Source: Marinobacter sp. THAF197a
Lineage (GTDB): Bacteria > Pseudomonadota > Gammaproteobacteria > Pseudomonadales > Oleiphilaceae
Length of the DNA stretch: 64,000 nt
NCBI RefSeq assembly: GCF_009363275.1
Contig: NZ_CP045324.1
Coordinates: forward strand, 3,100,001 to 3,164,000
Reading direction: 5' to 3'
Shown: piece by piece, positions 42,584 through 50,937 of the stretch
Position numbering within the stretch: position 1 is the first letter of the stretch
Layout: the number at the start of each line of letters is the position of its first letter
The notes under the pieces: model-generated
The model's database searches: none
What the model was told of the DNA's origin: nothing
Seen by the model: only the letters and a program-made list of their open reading frames with translations
Position numbers and translations under genes: made by a program

Positions 42584-44773
42584 TTGGCTAAAGTATTGGT
42601 CCTAAATATAGACAATCAAGTCGTAACACCTGCCCTTGATTTGATTAGAAAGCTATCAAACCCAAGATCGACATCCATACCGCACATCACCATTAGATAT
42701 ATCGATAAACTTTCTGAAAGTAATCTTGAGCTTTATGAAAACGCCAAACCTACATATATCGATCTAATGGCGCCGGGTTCCTTTGGAGCCCTTTGTCATG
42801 AAGATGATGGCTCCAGAAAGACCGTCTTCATCAAGTGCTCCTCAGATGAACTTGAAATGCTTGCTCATAAACCTCACTACCCTGACAGTGTATTTCATAT
42901 CACACTGTACGATGGAACATCTGCAGACTATGCGCGTAAACTTCTAAAAACTCTTAACAAATATTCATGGAACATCAGGGCTGATCTATCAGCGAATAGT
43001 GAAATCACTGAGATTTCTTTAAACAATAGCAAGAAAAAGTCGTATCAAAAACCCATAGATTATATAGAAGATACTAAAAATTTATTCTTGAGAATAACAG
43101 GACAAAATCTTAACCCTGATCTAGTCGAGTCTCTTTCTGACCAAGAAAAGATAGATATAATCGACATGGTTTGTATATGCATTCAGAATGAAACAAAAGG
43201 CTACCGGAAGGCTTTAGAGCATATAGAAAGTGCTGTAGCTATGAATCATGCGGAGCCCTCACTGGAGGATCCGGCGTCTTGGAGCAAGTTCCATTCCGAA
43301 GAGAACAATAAAACAGGTCTCTATCTTACACCACCGGAATTGGCTACGGAAATAACAAAGAAAGTTATAGCGATTGCGCGAGATAGAAAGCTTGAGATTC
43401 ACTTCGGCGACCCTGCAATCGGAACAGGAGTATTCTTCTCGATTCTTCAGCATTTACTCGCAGAAGATGAAATAAAGAGCGCAATAGGAATTGAGCTCAA
43501 CAAAATCAGGGCCAAGAATACCCAGGAACGCTGGAGGCACAAGGGGCTACAAGTATTTCCTGGAGATTACTTACACATCGACAACTTGCCTCATAGATCT
43601 CTAATTATAGCCAACCCGCCATATGTCAGATATCAACATATAGATTCTAAATATAGCAAAGAACTTCGAGAGAAGGCGATCTTCGAAAGCGGCATGAATA
43701 TTAGTGGGCAATCCGGTCTTTACATTTATTTTATTCTAGCAAGCCATGCGTGGATGCAAGAGAACGCCATTTCTGCTTGGCTAGTTCCGTCCGATTTTAT
43801 GTCATCGAATTACGGGAGCTCGCTTCGAGAATACCTATCAAGTCGAGTAGATCTTGAATTCCTGCATATATATAGCGATGAATCGCCGAAATTCGAGAAT
43901 GCGCAAGTTTCTCCATGCGTGCTTATTTTTACGAATCGCTCACCAAACATCCATGGGGCCGTCAAAATCAGTTATGGCGGCAGCCTTGAAGATCCAAGCA
44001 CAAAAAAGCTGCTTAAGATAGAAGATCTCAGATCTATGAAAAAGTGGACTTTTGGTAGTATATTTGAAAACCAGCCTTTATTAGAAGGGCCTTTTCTGGG
44101 AGAGCTTTTCAACGTGACGCGCGGTATAGCTACCGGCGCTAACGATTTCTTCCTTATGGAAGAAAAAGATTTGATCCAATACAAAATCCCACGCGAACTT
44201 ACGAAACCAGTCATTCCGAAAGTACGTTATATAAAGAGCGACACAATTGACTCGCTACCAGACGGTACCCCTGATGTTGAGCCCAGACTTTTTCTCTTTG
44301 ACACCAGCATTGCGGAGAAAGAGCTCCGAGAACGATTTCCAGAGCTGAACGATTTTCTTGATCTCGCCGATCAGCGTGGAATAAAAGAGCGCTCCCTTGT
44401 CAAGTCGAGAAGAGTCTGGACTCAGCAAGAGCGAAGACAACCTGCTCCGTTTTTAGTCACTTACATGGGTAGAGGCAGTGAAGGTGTTGCTCCTATCAGA
44501 TTCATAAGGAACTGTTCAAAAGCTGTGGCAACAAACAACTATCTTTTATTGTACCCGAAACCTCGTCTTGCGGAGTTACTTGATAGGGATCCAACGCGCT
44601 ACGACAGTCTATTTGAGCTACTAAAAGATGTAGAAACCAACATCTTAAAGCTGTATTGGCGGAAATATGGTGGGGGCCTTAAAAAGATTGAACCAAAGGA
44701 TCTGATGAATGCTCAACTTTCTGAGTGTCCACCCTGGCTAGAAGAAGTCGTTGAGTTCAAGCTAGATATATAG
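42584..44773 (+). CDS. Fusion of N-terminal 2H phosphoesterase domain and Eco57I-type N6-adenine DNA methyltransferase
   Basis: This is a 729-residue protein. Residues 1-130 carry two HxT motifs, H34-I-T36 (PHITIRYID) and H105-I-T107 (FHITLYDG), 71 residues apart as in 2H phosphoesterases. From about 245 an adenine-N6 methyltransferase follows: motif X-like YLTPPELATEI, motif I FGDPAIGTGVFF (276-282) and motif IV NPPY (344-347). A C-terminal TaqI-like recognition region has FNVTRGIATGANDFF. No endonuclease motif is seen. The start is a TTG one base after the upstream stop. This domain pairing is not one I know. Confidence 0.82.
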   Translation: MAKVLVLNIDNQVVTPALDLIRKLSNPRSTSIPHITIRYIDKLSESNLELYENAKPTYIDLMAPGSFGALCHEDDGSRKTVFIKCSSDELEMLAHKPHYPDSVFHITLYDGTSADYARKLLKTLNKYSWNIRADLSANSEITEISLNNSKKKSYQKPIDYIEDTKNLFLRITGQNLNPDLVESLSDQEKIDIIDMVCICIQNETKGYRKALEHIESAVAMNHAEPSLEDPASWSKFHSEENNKTGLYLTPPELATEITKKVIAIARDRKLEIHFGDPAIGTGVFFSILQHLLAEDEIKSAIGIELNKIRAKNTQERWRHKGLQVFPGDYLHIDNLPHRSLIIANPPYVRYQHIDSKYSKELREKAIFESGMNISGQSGLYIYFILASHAWMQENAISAWLVPSDFMSSNYGSSLREYLSSRVDLEFLHIYSDESPKFENAQVSPCVLIFTNRSPNIHGAVKISYGGSLEDPSTKKLLKIEDLRSMKKWTFGSIFENQPLLEGPFLGELFNVTRGIATGANDFFLMEEKDLIQYKIPRELTKPVIPKVRYIKSDTIDSLPDGTPDVEPRLFLFDTSIAEKELRERFPELNDFLDLADQRGIKERSLVKSRRVWTQQERRQPAPFLVTYMGRGSEGVAPIRFIRNCSKAVATNNYLLLYPKPRLAELLDRDPTRYDSLFELLKDVETNILKLYWRKYGGGLKKIEPKDLMNAQLSECPPWLEEVVEFKLDI

Positions 44774-44869
44774 GTGCCATCCGATATTCTGCTTTTTGGA
44801 GGCCTCGATCCTCAACGAAGCTTGGAGTGTTACCTATTCGTCAGTTCCTCGCCTCGCAAACAATTTATA

Positions 44870-44897
44870 AGCACCGCTCAGTATTTAGGGCGGTGCT
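44870..44897. terminator. Possible hairpin terminator after the methyltransferase gene
   Basis: AGCACCGC and GCGGTGCT form an 8-bp stem with a 12-base loop about 100 bp after the methyltransferase stop and 60 bp from the convergent urtE stop. A T-rich tail is lacking on both strands, so this is a tentative bidirectional terminator. Confidence 0.4.
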
Positions 44898-44960
44898 CAC
44901 TTCTATGCTTCGGGCGCCTATTTCAACTACTTACTATTCCAATATATTGGATATTACTGG

Positions 44961-45659
44961 TTAAACGGTCAGATGCTTCTTGATCAGTTCATCGTTCAGC
45001 CCAGCAATCTCTCCCTCAGCAACCCGCCGTCCACGGTCGAGGATGGCAAACCGATCCGCATACTTCCGAGCAAACGGCAACTTCTGCTCAACCAGCAAAA
45101 CCGTCAGCCCATCCTCCTCAATCAGTTTGCGAATAACCTCCCCAATCTGCGCCACGATATTCGGCTGAATCCCCTCCCCCGGCTCATCCAGTATCAGCAG
45201 CCTCGGCTCAATCACCAGCGCCCGGCCAATGGCCAACTGCTGTTGCTGCCCACCAGAAAGATCACCCCCTCGGCGATGTTTCATTTCCTTCAACACCGGA
45301 AACAGCTCATACACCCGCTCGGGGATTTTCTTGCTGCCGTCCTTACGCACGGCCAAACCCGTGCGCAGGTTTTCTTCCACCGTCAGCAGCGGGAATATCT
45401 GCCGGCCCTGGGGCACGTAGCCAACACCCAGTCTTGAGCGGTCCTCAATCTTCTTTTTGGTGAGTTCCACGTCCTGGGCAAATTCGATGCTGCCGCTTTT
45501 GGTGGTTTCCTCGCCCATGATGCATTTCATCAGGGTGGTCTTGCCCACGCCGTTGCGGCCCATTACGCAGGTGCACTGGCCCTGGGGGATGTCCAGGTCC
45601 AGGTCCCAGAGGGTGTGGCTTTCGCCGTAGTATTGGTTCAGCTTCTGGATCTTGAGCAT
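44961..45659 (-). CDS. urtE: Urea ABC transporter ATP-binding subunit UrtE
   Basis: This 232-residue ABC ATPase has Walker A GRNGVGKTT, signature LSGGQQQQLAIGRAL and Walker B LLILDEPGEGIQP. The GEGIQP following Walker B and the LNQYYGESHTLWDL opening are typical of UrtE/LivF-type subunits. It powers urea uptake together with UrtD. The ATG overlaps the UrtD stop codon as TAATG, implying coupled translation. It is the last gene of urtABCDE, and beyond it lies the accessory island. Confidence 0.95.
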   Translation of the reverse strand: MLKIQKLNQYYGESHTLWDLDLDIPQGQCTCVMGRNGVGKTTLMKCIMGEETTKSGSIEFAQDVELTKKKIEDRSRLGVGYVPQGRQIFPLLTVEENLRTGLAVRKDGSKKIPERVYELFPVLKEMKHRRGGDLSGGQQQQLAIGRALVIEPRLLILDEPGEGIQPNIVAQIGEVIRKLIEEDGLTVLLVEQKLPFARKYADRFAILDRGRRVAEGEIAGLNDELIKKHLTV

Positions 45660-46483
45660 TACGCCTCCTCCCCCAGGTATACCTTGATCACTTCCGGGTC
45701 GTTGGAGACCTGGTCCATGGTGCCTTCGGCCAGTACGCTGCCCTGGTGCAGTACGGTCACCTGGCGGGCGATGGAACGCACGAAGCCCATGTCGTGTTCT
45801 ACCACCACTACGGACTGTTTGCCGGCCAGGCTGGTGAGCAGTTCGGCGGTGCGTTCCATTTCCTGTTCGGTCATGCCGGCGACGGGTTCGTCCACCAGCA
45901 GCAGCCGGGGTTTCTGCATCAGCAGCATGCCGATTTCCAGCCACTGTTTCTGCCCATGGGAGAGGATGCCGGCGGGTTTGTCCCGCAGGGTTTTGAGTTT
46001 GATCATCTCCAGCACTTCGTCGATTCGGTCCCGGTATTCCGGTTTCATGATGGCGGTCAGCGTCGGGAATATGCGTTTGTCGGTGGCCATGGCCAGTTCC
46101 AGGTTTTCGAAAACGGTGAGGGCTTCAAACACCGTGGGTTTCTGGAACTTGCGGCCGATGCCCAGGCTGGCGATGTCCGGCTCGTTCATGGTGAGCAGGT
46201 TGTGGCGGCTGCCAAACCACACGGAGCCGGTATCCGGCCGGGTTTTACCGGTGATGATGTCCATCATGGTGGTTTTGCCGGCGCCGTTGGGGCCGATGAT
46301 GCAGCGCAGCTCGCCGTCGTCGATGGTCAGGTTCAGGTTGTTGATGGCCTTGAAGCCGTCAAAGCTCACGTTCACGTCTTCCAGATACAGGATGGGGCCG
46401 TGGCGCACGTCCACCGGGGAGGCGGCGGGGGCCAGGAATTCGAATACCCGGTCGCGGTTCGCCAGTTGTTCGAACATGCTCAT
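45659..46483 (-). CDS. urtD: Urea ABC transporter ATP-binding subunit UrtD
   Basis: This 274-residue ABC ATPase has Walker A GPNGAGKTT, the signature LSHGQKQWLEIGMLL characteristic of UrtD, and Walker B LLLVDEPVAGMTEQE. The N-terminal LYLEDVNVSFDGFKAINNL segment is the usual UrtD/LivG opening. The start ATG AGC ATG at 46483 has AGGAGG upstream and overlaps the urtC stop by 4 bp (ATGA). It energises high-affinity urea import. Confidence 0.95.
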   Translation of the reverse strand: MSMFEQLANRDRVFEFLAPAASPVDVRHGPILYLEDVNVSFDGFKAINNLNLTIDDGELRCIIGPNGAGKTTMMDIITGKTRPDTGSVWFGSRHNLLTMNEPDIASLGIGRKFQKPTVFEALTVFENLELAMATDKRIFPTLTAIMKPEYRDRIDEVLEMIKLKTLRDKPAGILSHGQKQWLEIGMLLMQKPRLLLVDEPVAGMTEQEMERTAELLTSLAGKQSVVVVEHDMGFVRSIARQVTVLHQGSVLAEGTMDQVSNDPEVIKVYLGEEA

Positions 46484-47616
46484 GCGGTGGCCTCCTGCCC
46501 GGTGGTGGTGTCGTCGTCTTTGGCTTTTTTGCGCTTTTGCAGCAGGCCGGCAATGCCCTTGGGCAGGAACACGGTCACCAGCACAAACAGCGCACCCAGG
46601 GCGAACAACCAGGCATCCGGCATTACGCCGGTGAACACGGTTTTGGCGTAGTTCACCAGGATGGCGCCAATCACGGCACCGTACAGCGTTGCGCGGCCAC
46701 CGAGGGCCACCCACACCACGATTTCGATGGAGAACAGCGGCGAGAATTCGCTGGGGTTGATAATGCCCACTTGCGGCACATACAAGGCCCCGGCCACACC
46801 CGCCAGCATGGCGGACACCACAAACACGAACAGCTGCACCCGTTCTACCCGGTATCCCAAAAAGCGGGTGCGGGCTTCCGCGTCCCGGCAGGCCACGCTC
46901 ACCCGGCCCAGCTTGCTGGTGACAATGCCCCGGCAAATCAGGTAGCCAATGGCCAGTGCGATGCCGGTGGCGATGAACAGCCCCAGGCGGGTGGCGTCGC
47001 TGCGCAGGTTAAAGCCGAGGATGTCCCGGAAGTCGGTCAGGCCGTTGTTGCCACCAAAGCCCATTTCGTTGCGGAAGAAGGCCAGCATCAGCGCAAAGGT
47101 GAGCGCCTGGGTGATGATCGACAGGTACACCCCGGTTACCCGGGAGCGGAACGCCAGGAAGCCGAACACCAGCGCCAGCAGGCCCGGGGCCAGCAGCACC
47201 ATGATGAAGGCAAACCAGGCCATGTCGAAGCCTTGCCAGTACCAGGGCAGCGTGTCCCAGCTCAGGAACACCATGAAATCCGGCAGTACCGGGTCGCCGT
47301 ACACGCCCCGGTCGCCGATCTGGCGCATCAGGTACATGCCCATGGCGTAGCCGCCCAGGGCAAAGAAGGCGCCGTGGCCCAGGCTGAGAATGCCCAGGTA
47401 ACCCCACACCAGGTCTACCGCCACCGCCAGCAGGGCGTAACACAGGTATTTACCCAGCAGGGTGACCGTGTAGGCACTTACGTGCAGGGCGCTGTCCTGT
47501 GGCATGAACAGGTGCAGAAAAGTGACTACTATCAAAGCGCCGAACAGCACGCCCAGGAAGATCTGGGTGGAACGCTCCTGCAGGGGCCGGAGCAGCCAGG
47601 TTTGTGATGACGCCAT
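46480..47616 (-). CDS. urtC: Urea ABC transporter permease UrtC
   Basis: This 378-residue branched-chain-amino-acid-type permease has about ten membrane helices. Conserved family stretches include DLVWGYLGILSLGHGAFFALGGYAMGMYL, GVYLSIITQALTFALMLAFFR and a central FGGNNGLTDF. The C-terminus is basic and soluble (KRKKAKDDDTTTG). It forms the membrane channel with UrtB. It sits 3 bp downstream of urtB and overlaps urtD by 4 bp. Confidence 0.95.
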   Translation of the reverse strand: MASSQTWLLRPLQERSTQIFLGVLFGALIVVTFLHLFMPQDSALHVSAYTVTLLGKYLCYALLAVAVDLVWGYLGILSLGHGAFFALGGYAMGMYLMRQIGDRGVYGDPVLPDFMVFLSWDTLPWYWQGFDMAWFAFIMVLLAPGLLALVFGFLAFRSRVTGVYLSIITQALTFALMLAFFRNEMGFGGNNGLTDFRDILGFNLRSDATRLGLFIATGIALAIGYLICRGIVTSKLGRVSVACRDAEARTRFLGYRVERVQLFVFVVSAMLAGVAGALYVPQVGIINPSEFSPLFSIEIVVWVALGGRATLYGAVIGAILVNYAKTVFTGVMPDAWLFALGALFVLVTVFLPKGIAGLLQKRKKAKDDDTTTGQEATA

Positions 47617-47619
47617 AAC

Positions 47620-49224
47620 TCAGCCCTCCGCCGCACGGCCTTTCTGGGGAAAGAGTCCCCGCGGCCGTTTTTGAATGAACAGGATGATCAGTACCAGCAC
47701 CATTATCTTGGCCAGTACCGCGCCAGCCCAGGGTTCCAGAATCTGGTTGATGGTGCCCAGGGTCAGCCCGGCTACCAGGGTGCCCCACAGGTTACCCACG
47801 CCGCCGAACACCACCACCATGAAGGAATCGATGATGTAGTTCTGGCCCAGGTTGGGCCCCACGTTGGTGATCTGGGACAACGCCACACCCGCCAGCCCGG
47901 CCACGCCGGAGCCCAGGGCGAAGGTCATGATGTCCACCTTGGTGGCCTTGATGCCCATGGAGCGGGCCATGGCGCGGTTTTGGGTAACGGCGCGCACTTC
48001 CAGGCCCAGGCGGGTTCTGCGCATGATCAGCATCAGCCCGGCGAACACCACCAGGGCAAAGCCGATCACGTACAGGCGGTTGAGGGTGAGGGACAATGCC
48101 TCGTTGATCATGATGGAGCCGCTCATCCATTCCGGGGTAACCACGGTGCGGTTGAGCGGGGAAATCACAGTGCGCACCAGTTGCTGCAGAATCAGGCTGA
48201 TGCCAAAGGTGGCAAGCAGGGTTTCCAGCGGGCGGCCTTTGAGGTGTTGGATCACGCTGCGCTCGATGATGATGCCCGCCAGCGCGGCCACCATGAACCC
48301 GGCGGGGATGGACAGAATCAGCGCCAGGCCCGGTTGGCCGGGAAACAGTTGCTGCATGCCCCAGGTGGTGTAGGCACCCAGCATGATCAGTTCACCATGG
48401 GCCATGTTGATTACGCCCATCACCCCGAAGGTGATGGCCAGGCCGATGGCGGCCAGTACCAGTACGGAACCAAGGGAGAGGCCGAAGTACAGGGTTTCGG
48501 CGGCGCGGTTCATTTTCAGCTTCTGTTCAATGCTGGCCAGGGCTTTTTCGGCGGCCGCGGCGATGGCCGGGTCGTCACTGCTGGCCGCGTTATTCAAAGC
48601 AGCCCGCACGCGGGAGTTCAGGCTGCCAGAGAGTTGTTCGATGGCGTTGATGTCGCCTTGTTCCAGTTGGTGGATGGCCAGGGCGTTGGCCAACAAATCG
48701 CGCACCCGATCGTTTTCTTCCACCTCAAGCCGTTCTTCAATCAACGGCGCGGTTACCGCATCCACCCGGCCCAGCAAATGGCGGGCGGCGGCGCGGCGGG
48801 TGCGGTGGTCGGCTACCGTCAGGTCTACCACCGAGAGAATGCCTTCCACCTGGCTGCGCAGGGCGTTGTTCACCCGAATGCTGTCCAGCTCCCGGCGAGA
48901 CATCTCACCCATGCTGTCACCGGTCACGGCGCTGGCCACTTGCCAGTTGCGCCCGGTGTTGCTGGTAACCAGCACCACATCACCGGAGGATTTCACCGTG
49001 GCCAGGCGGCCGCCGGCAAAGGCTTCCAGCCAGCTGCGGGCCCGTTCGTCGCCGCTTTCTGCAATCTGTTTCAGTACTTTGCTTTTCTCGGCGTTGTTGG
49101 CTTCTGCGAGCCGTTGCAACAGCGTTTGGGCGGTGTCGTCCTGCACCTGGGCAGTGGCCACCGCCGGCCCCAGGGCCAGGCACCAGGCCAAAGCGAGCCC
49201 GGCGAGCAGTCGGAAGATGCTCAT
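47620..49224 (-). CDS. urtB: Urea ABC transporter permease UrtB
   Basis: This 534-residue protein has a signal peptide (AGLALAWCLALGPAVATAQ). A periplasmic helical domain of about 220 residues follows, with HEAT-like repeats and typical of UrtB. A LivH-type permease comes next (AIGLAITFGVMGVINMAHGELIMLGAYTTW, ALGSGVAGLAGVALSQITNVGPNLGQNYIIDSFMVVVFGG). With UrtC it forms the transmembrane path for urea. It follows urtA by about 70 bp and leads directly into urtC. Confidence 0.95.
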   Translation of the reverse strand: MSIFRLLAGLALAWCLALGPAVATAQVQDDTAQTLLQRLAEANNAEKSKVLKQIAESGDERARSWLEAFAGGRLATVKSSGDVVLVTSNTGRNWQVASAVTGDSMGEMSRRELDSIRVNNALRSQVEGILSVVDLTVADHRTRRAAARHLLGRVDAVTAPLIEERLEVEENDRVRDLLANALAIHQLEQGDINAIEQLSGSLNSRVRAALNNAASSDDPAIAAAAEKALASIEQKLKMNRAAETLYFGLSLGSVLVLAAIGLAITFGVMGVINMAHGELIMLGAYTTWGMQQLFPGQPGLALILSIPAGFMVAALAGIIIERSVIQHLKGRPLETLLATFGISLILQQLVRTVISPLNRTVVTPEWMSGSIMINEALSLTLNRLYVIGFALVVFAGLMLIMRRTRLGLEVRAVTQNRAMARSMGIKATKVDIMTFALGSGVAGLAGVALSQITNVGPNLGQNYIIDSFMVVVFGGVGNLWGTLVAGLTLGTINQILEPWAGAVLAKIMVLVLIILFIQKRPRGLFPQKGRAAEG

Positions 49225-49297
49225 GGTTCATTCCTGTTGGCGTTGAAATGAGAGTGGAAAAGCCGGGCAGGCAGGCTCACCTGCCCGGTTGGTTCGC

Positions 49298-50596
49298 TTA
49301 GTTGGAAGCCACTTCCGCAGAGCCACCGCACTTGCCGGTTACGACGTTGAAGTTGCCGCAACGCAGCGGGGCGCGCCAGTCACTGATCAGGTCTTTGGAA
49401 CCCGGCAGGAAGTCAGACCAGGCATCGCCAGCTACGGTAGACGGCGTTTCCCAGACCACGGAGAACTGGCCGTTGTCCTGGATCTCGCCAATCAGTACCG
49501 GCTTGGTGATGTGGTGGTTGGGCATCATGGTGGCAATGCCGCCGGTGAGGTTGGGCACGGCTACGCCGATGATCGCGTCTTTGATGGCGTCGACATCGGT
49601 GGTGCCGGCTTTCTTCACCGCCTCGATGTACATGTTGAAGCCAATGTAGTGGGCTTCCATCGGGTCGTTGGTGACGGCTTTTTCGTCGCCTTTGAACTCA
49701 ACCCAGGCGTCGATGAAGTCGTAGTTGGCGTCGTTATCCACGCTCATGAAGTAGTTCCAGGCGGCCAGGTGGCCCACCAGCGGCGCGGTGTCGATGCCGG
49801 AAAGCTCCTGCTCACCCACGGAGAAGGCCACCACCGGAATGTCGCCGGCGGAAACACCCTGGTTACCCAGTTCCCGGTAGAAAGGCACGTTGGCATCACC
49901 GTTGATGGTGGAAACCACGGCGGTTTTCTTGCCGGCGCTGCCAAAGCTCTTGATGTCGGAAACGATGGACTGCCAGTCGGAATGCCCAAACGGGGTGTAG
50001 TTGATCATGATGTCCGCATCGGCCACGCCCTGGTCTTTCAGGTAGGTCTCCAGGATGCGGTTGGTGGTGCGCGGGTAAACGTAATCAGTGCCCGCCAGAA
50101 CCCAGCGTTCAACGCCTAGTTCGTTCTTCAGGTAATCCACCGCCGGAATGGCCTGCTGGTTGGGCGCAGCGCCGGTGTAGAAGACATTTTCAGAAGATTC
50201 CTCACCCTCGTACTGCACCGGGTAGAACAGCAGGCCGTTCAGTTCTTCCACCACCGGCAGCACGGATTTACGGGAAACCGAGGTCCAGTTGCCGAAAATC
50301 ACGTCTACTTTTTCTTTTTCCAGCAGTTCCCGTGCCCGCTCAGCGAACAGCGGCCAGTTGGAGGCGGGGTCTACCACTACCGGCTCCAGTTTGCGGCCCA
50401 GTACACCGCCTTCGGCGTTCTGCTTTTCGATCAGCATCAGCATGGTGTCTTTCAGTGCGGTTTCACTGATGGCCATGGTGCCGGAGAGGGAATGCAGAAT
50501 GCCCACTTTGATGGGGTCTTCCGCCGCCATGGCGTGGAAGGAGACAGACAGTGCCAGTGCAGACAGGCCCATTTTCACGTGTTTTTTGATGCTCAT
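49298..50596 (-). CDS. urtA: Urea ABC transporter substrate-binding protein UrtA
   Basis: This 432-residue periplasmic binding protein has a signal peptide (MGLSALALSVSFHAMA, cleaved before AEDPIKVG). The UrtA pattern is clear: VGILHSLSGTMAISETALKD, VIFGNWTSVSRKSVLPVVEE, and LFYPVQYEGEESSENVFYTGAAPNQQ, the urea-binding pocket region. The start is the ATG at 50596, with AAAGGA upstream. It is first of urtABCDE and divergent from the allophanate hydrolase gene across a 341-bp control region. Confidence 0.96.
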   Translation of the reverse strand: MSIKKHVKMGLSALALSVSFHAMAAEDPIKVGILHSLSGTMAISETALKDTMLMLIEKQNAEGGVLGRKLEPVVVDPASNWPLFAERARELLEKEKVDVIFGNWTSVSRKSVLPVVEELNGLLFYPVQYEGEESSENVFYTGAAPNQQAIPAVDYLKNELGVERWVLAGTDYVYPRTTNRILETYLKDQGVADADIMINYTPFGHSDWQSIVSDIKSFGSAGKKTAVVSTINGDANVPFYRELGNQGVSAGDIPVVAFSVGEQELSGIDTAPLVGHLAAWNYFMSVDNDANYDFIDAWVEFKGDEKAVTNDPMEAHYIGFNMYIEAVKKAGTTDVDAIKDAIIGVAVPNLTGGIATMMPNHHITKPVLIGEIQDNGQFSVVWETPSTVAGDAWSDFLPGSKDLISDWRAPLRCGNFNVVTGKCGGSAEVASN

Positions 50597-50699
50597 GTTG
50601 TGCGTCCTTTTCGTTGGGTTATAAGTCGTCAAACGCAACGGGGTGATTGCATCTGCCGTTCCAACTCCTACAAAAAGCATTACACAACAACAAGTTATC

Positions 50700-50709
50700 T
50701 AGTATACAA
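50700..50709. promoter_or_regulatory. GntR/FCD-type operator candidate near urtA
   Basis: TAGTATACAA fits the general GntR half-palindrome T-N-G-T...A-C-N-A with a two-base centre. It shares TGTATACAA/AGTATACAA with the copy at 50900. A GntR/FCD regulator is encoded at the far end of the same locus (56822). Binding is inferred. Confidence 0.4.
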
Positions 50710-50899
50710 GCTATCAACTCGCCACTAATGCCCGTCATTTACCCGGTTTAAGGCCTGATTTTGGTGCCTTCTGGTGTGATTCTGCGCCGTACTGGTGCGC
50801 ACCGGTTTTACCCAGCTTCCACACAAAAACCATTAACCAACTGTTTTTATTGAAATAGTGACGTTTATCCGATGTCTGGCACGCAGCTTGCCATTGCTC

Positions 50900-50909
50900 A
50901 TGTATACAA
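50900..50909. promoter_or_regulatory. GntR/FCD-type operator candidate before the allophanate hydrolase gene
   Basis: ATGTATACAA is a near-perfect palindrome about TATA, sharing nine of ten bases with the site at 50700. It lies 28 bp before the start codon of the allophanate hydrolase gene, suited to repression. Binding is inferred from repetition and from the GntR gene in the same locus. Confidence 0.4.
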
Positions 50910-50937
50910 GTTTGACCACACATGAGGACGACATCCC

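Larger units (their letters stand above)
50597..50937. other. Divergent control region of the urea operons
   Basis: These 341 bp separate urtA (-) and the allophanate hydrolase gene (+). Two copies of a TATACAA-containing half-palindrome occur exactly 200 bp apart (50700 and 50900), one near each start. No gene fits here. The right copy is about 30 bp before the allophanate hydrolase start codon, so it probably overlaps the transcription start or promoter; the left copy is about 100 bp before urtA. Confidence 0.6.

Noticed and set aside
44774..44983. 69-codon plus-strand frame after the methyltransferase gene
   Set aside because: No conserved features and it runs into urtE antisense.
46537..47607. 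Long plus-strand frame opposite urtC
   Set aside because: Low-complexity antisense shadow without ribosome site or known motif.
47671..49251. Long plus-strand open frame (526 codons) opposite urtB
   Set aside because: Composition is His/Gly/Gln-rich nonsense typical of the antisense of GC-rich genes; urtB itself is unmistakable.
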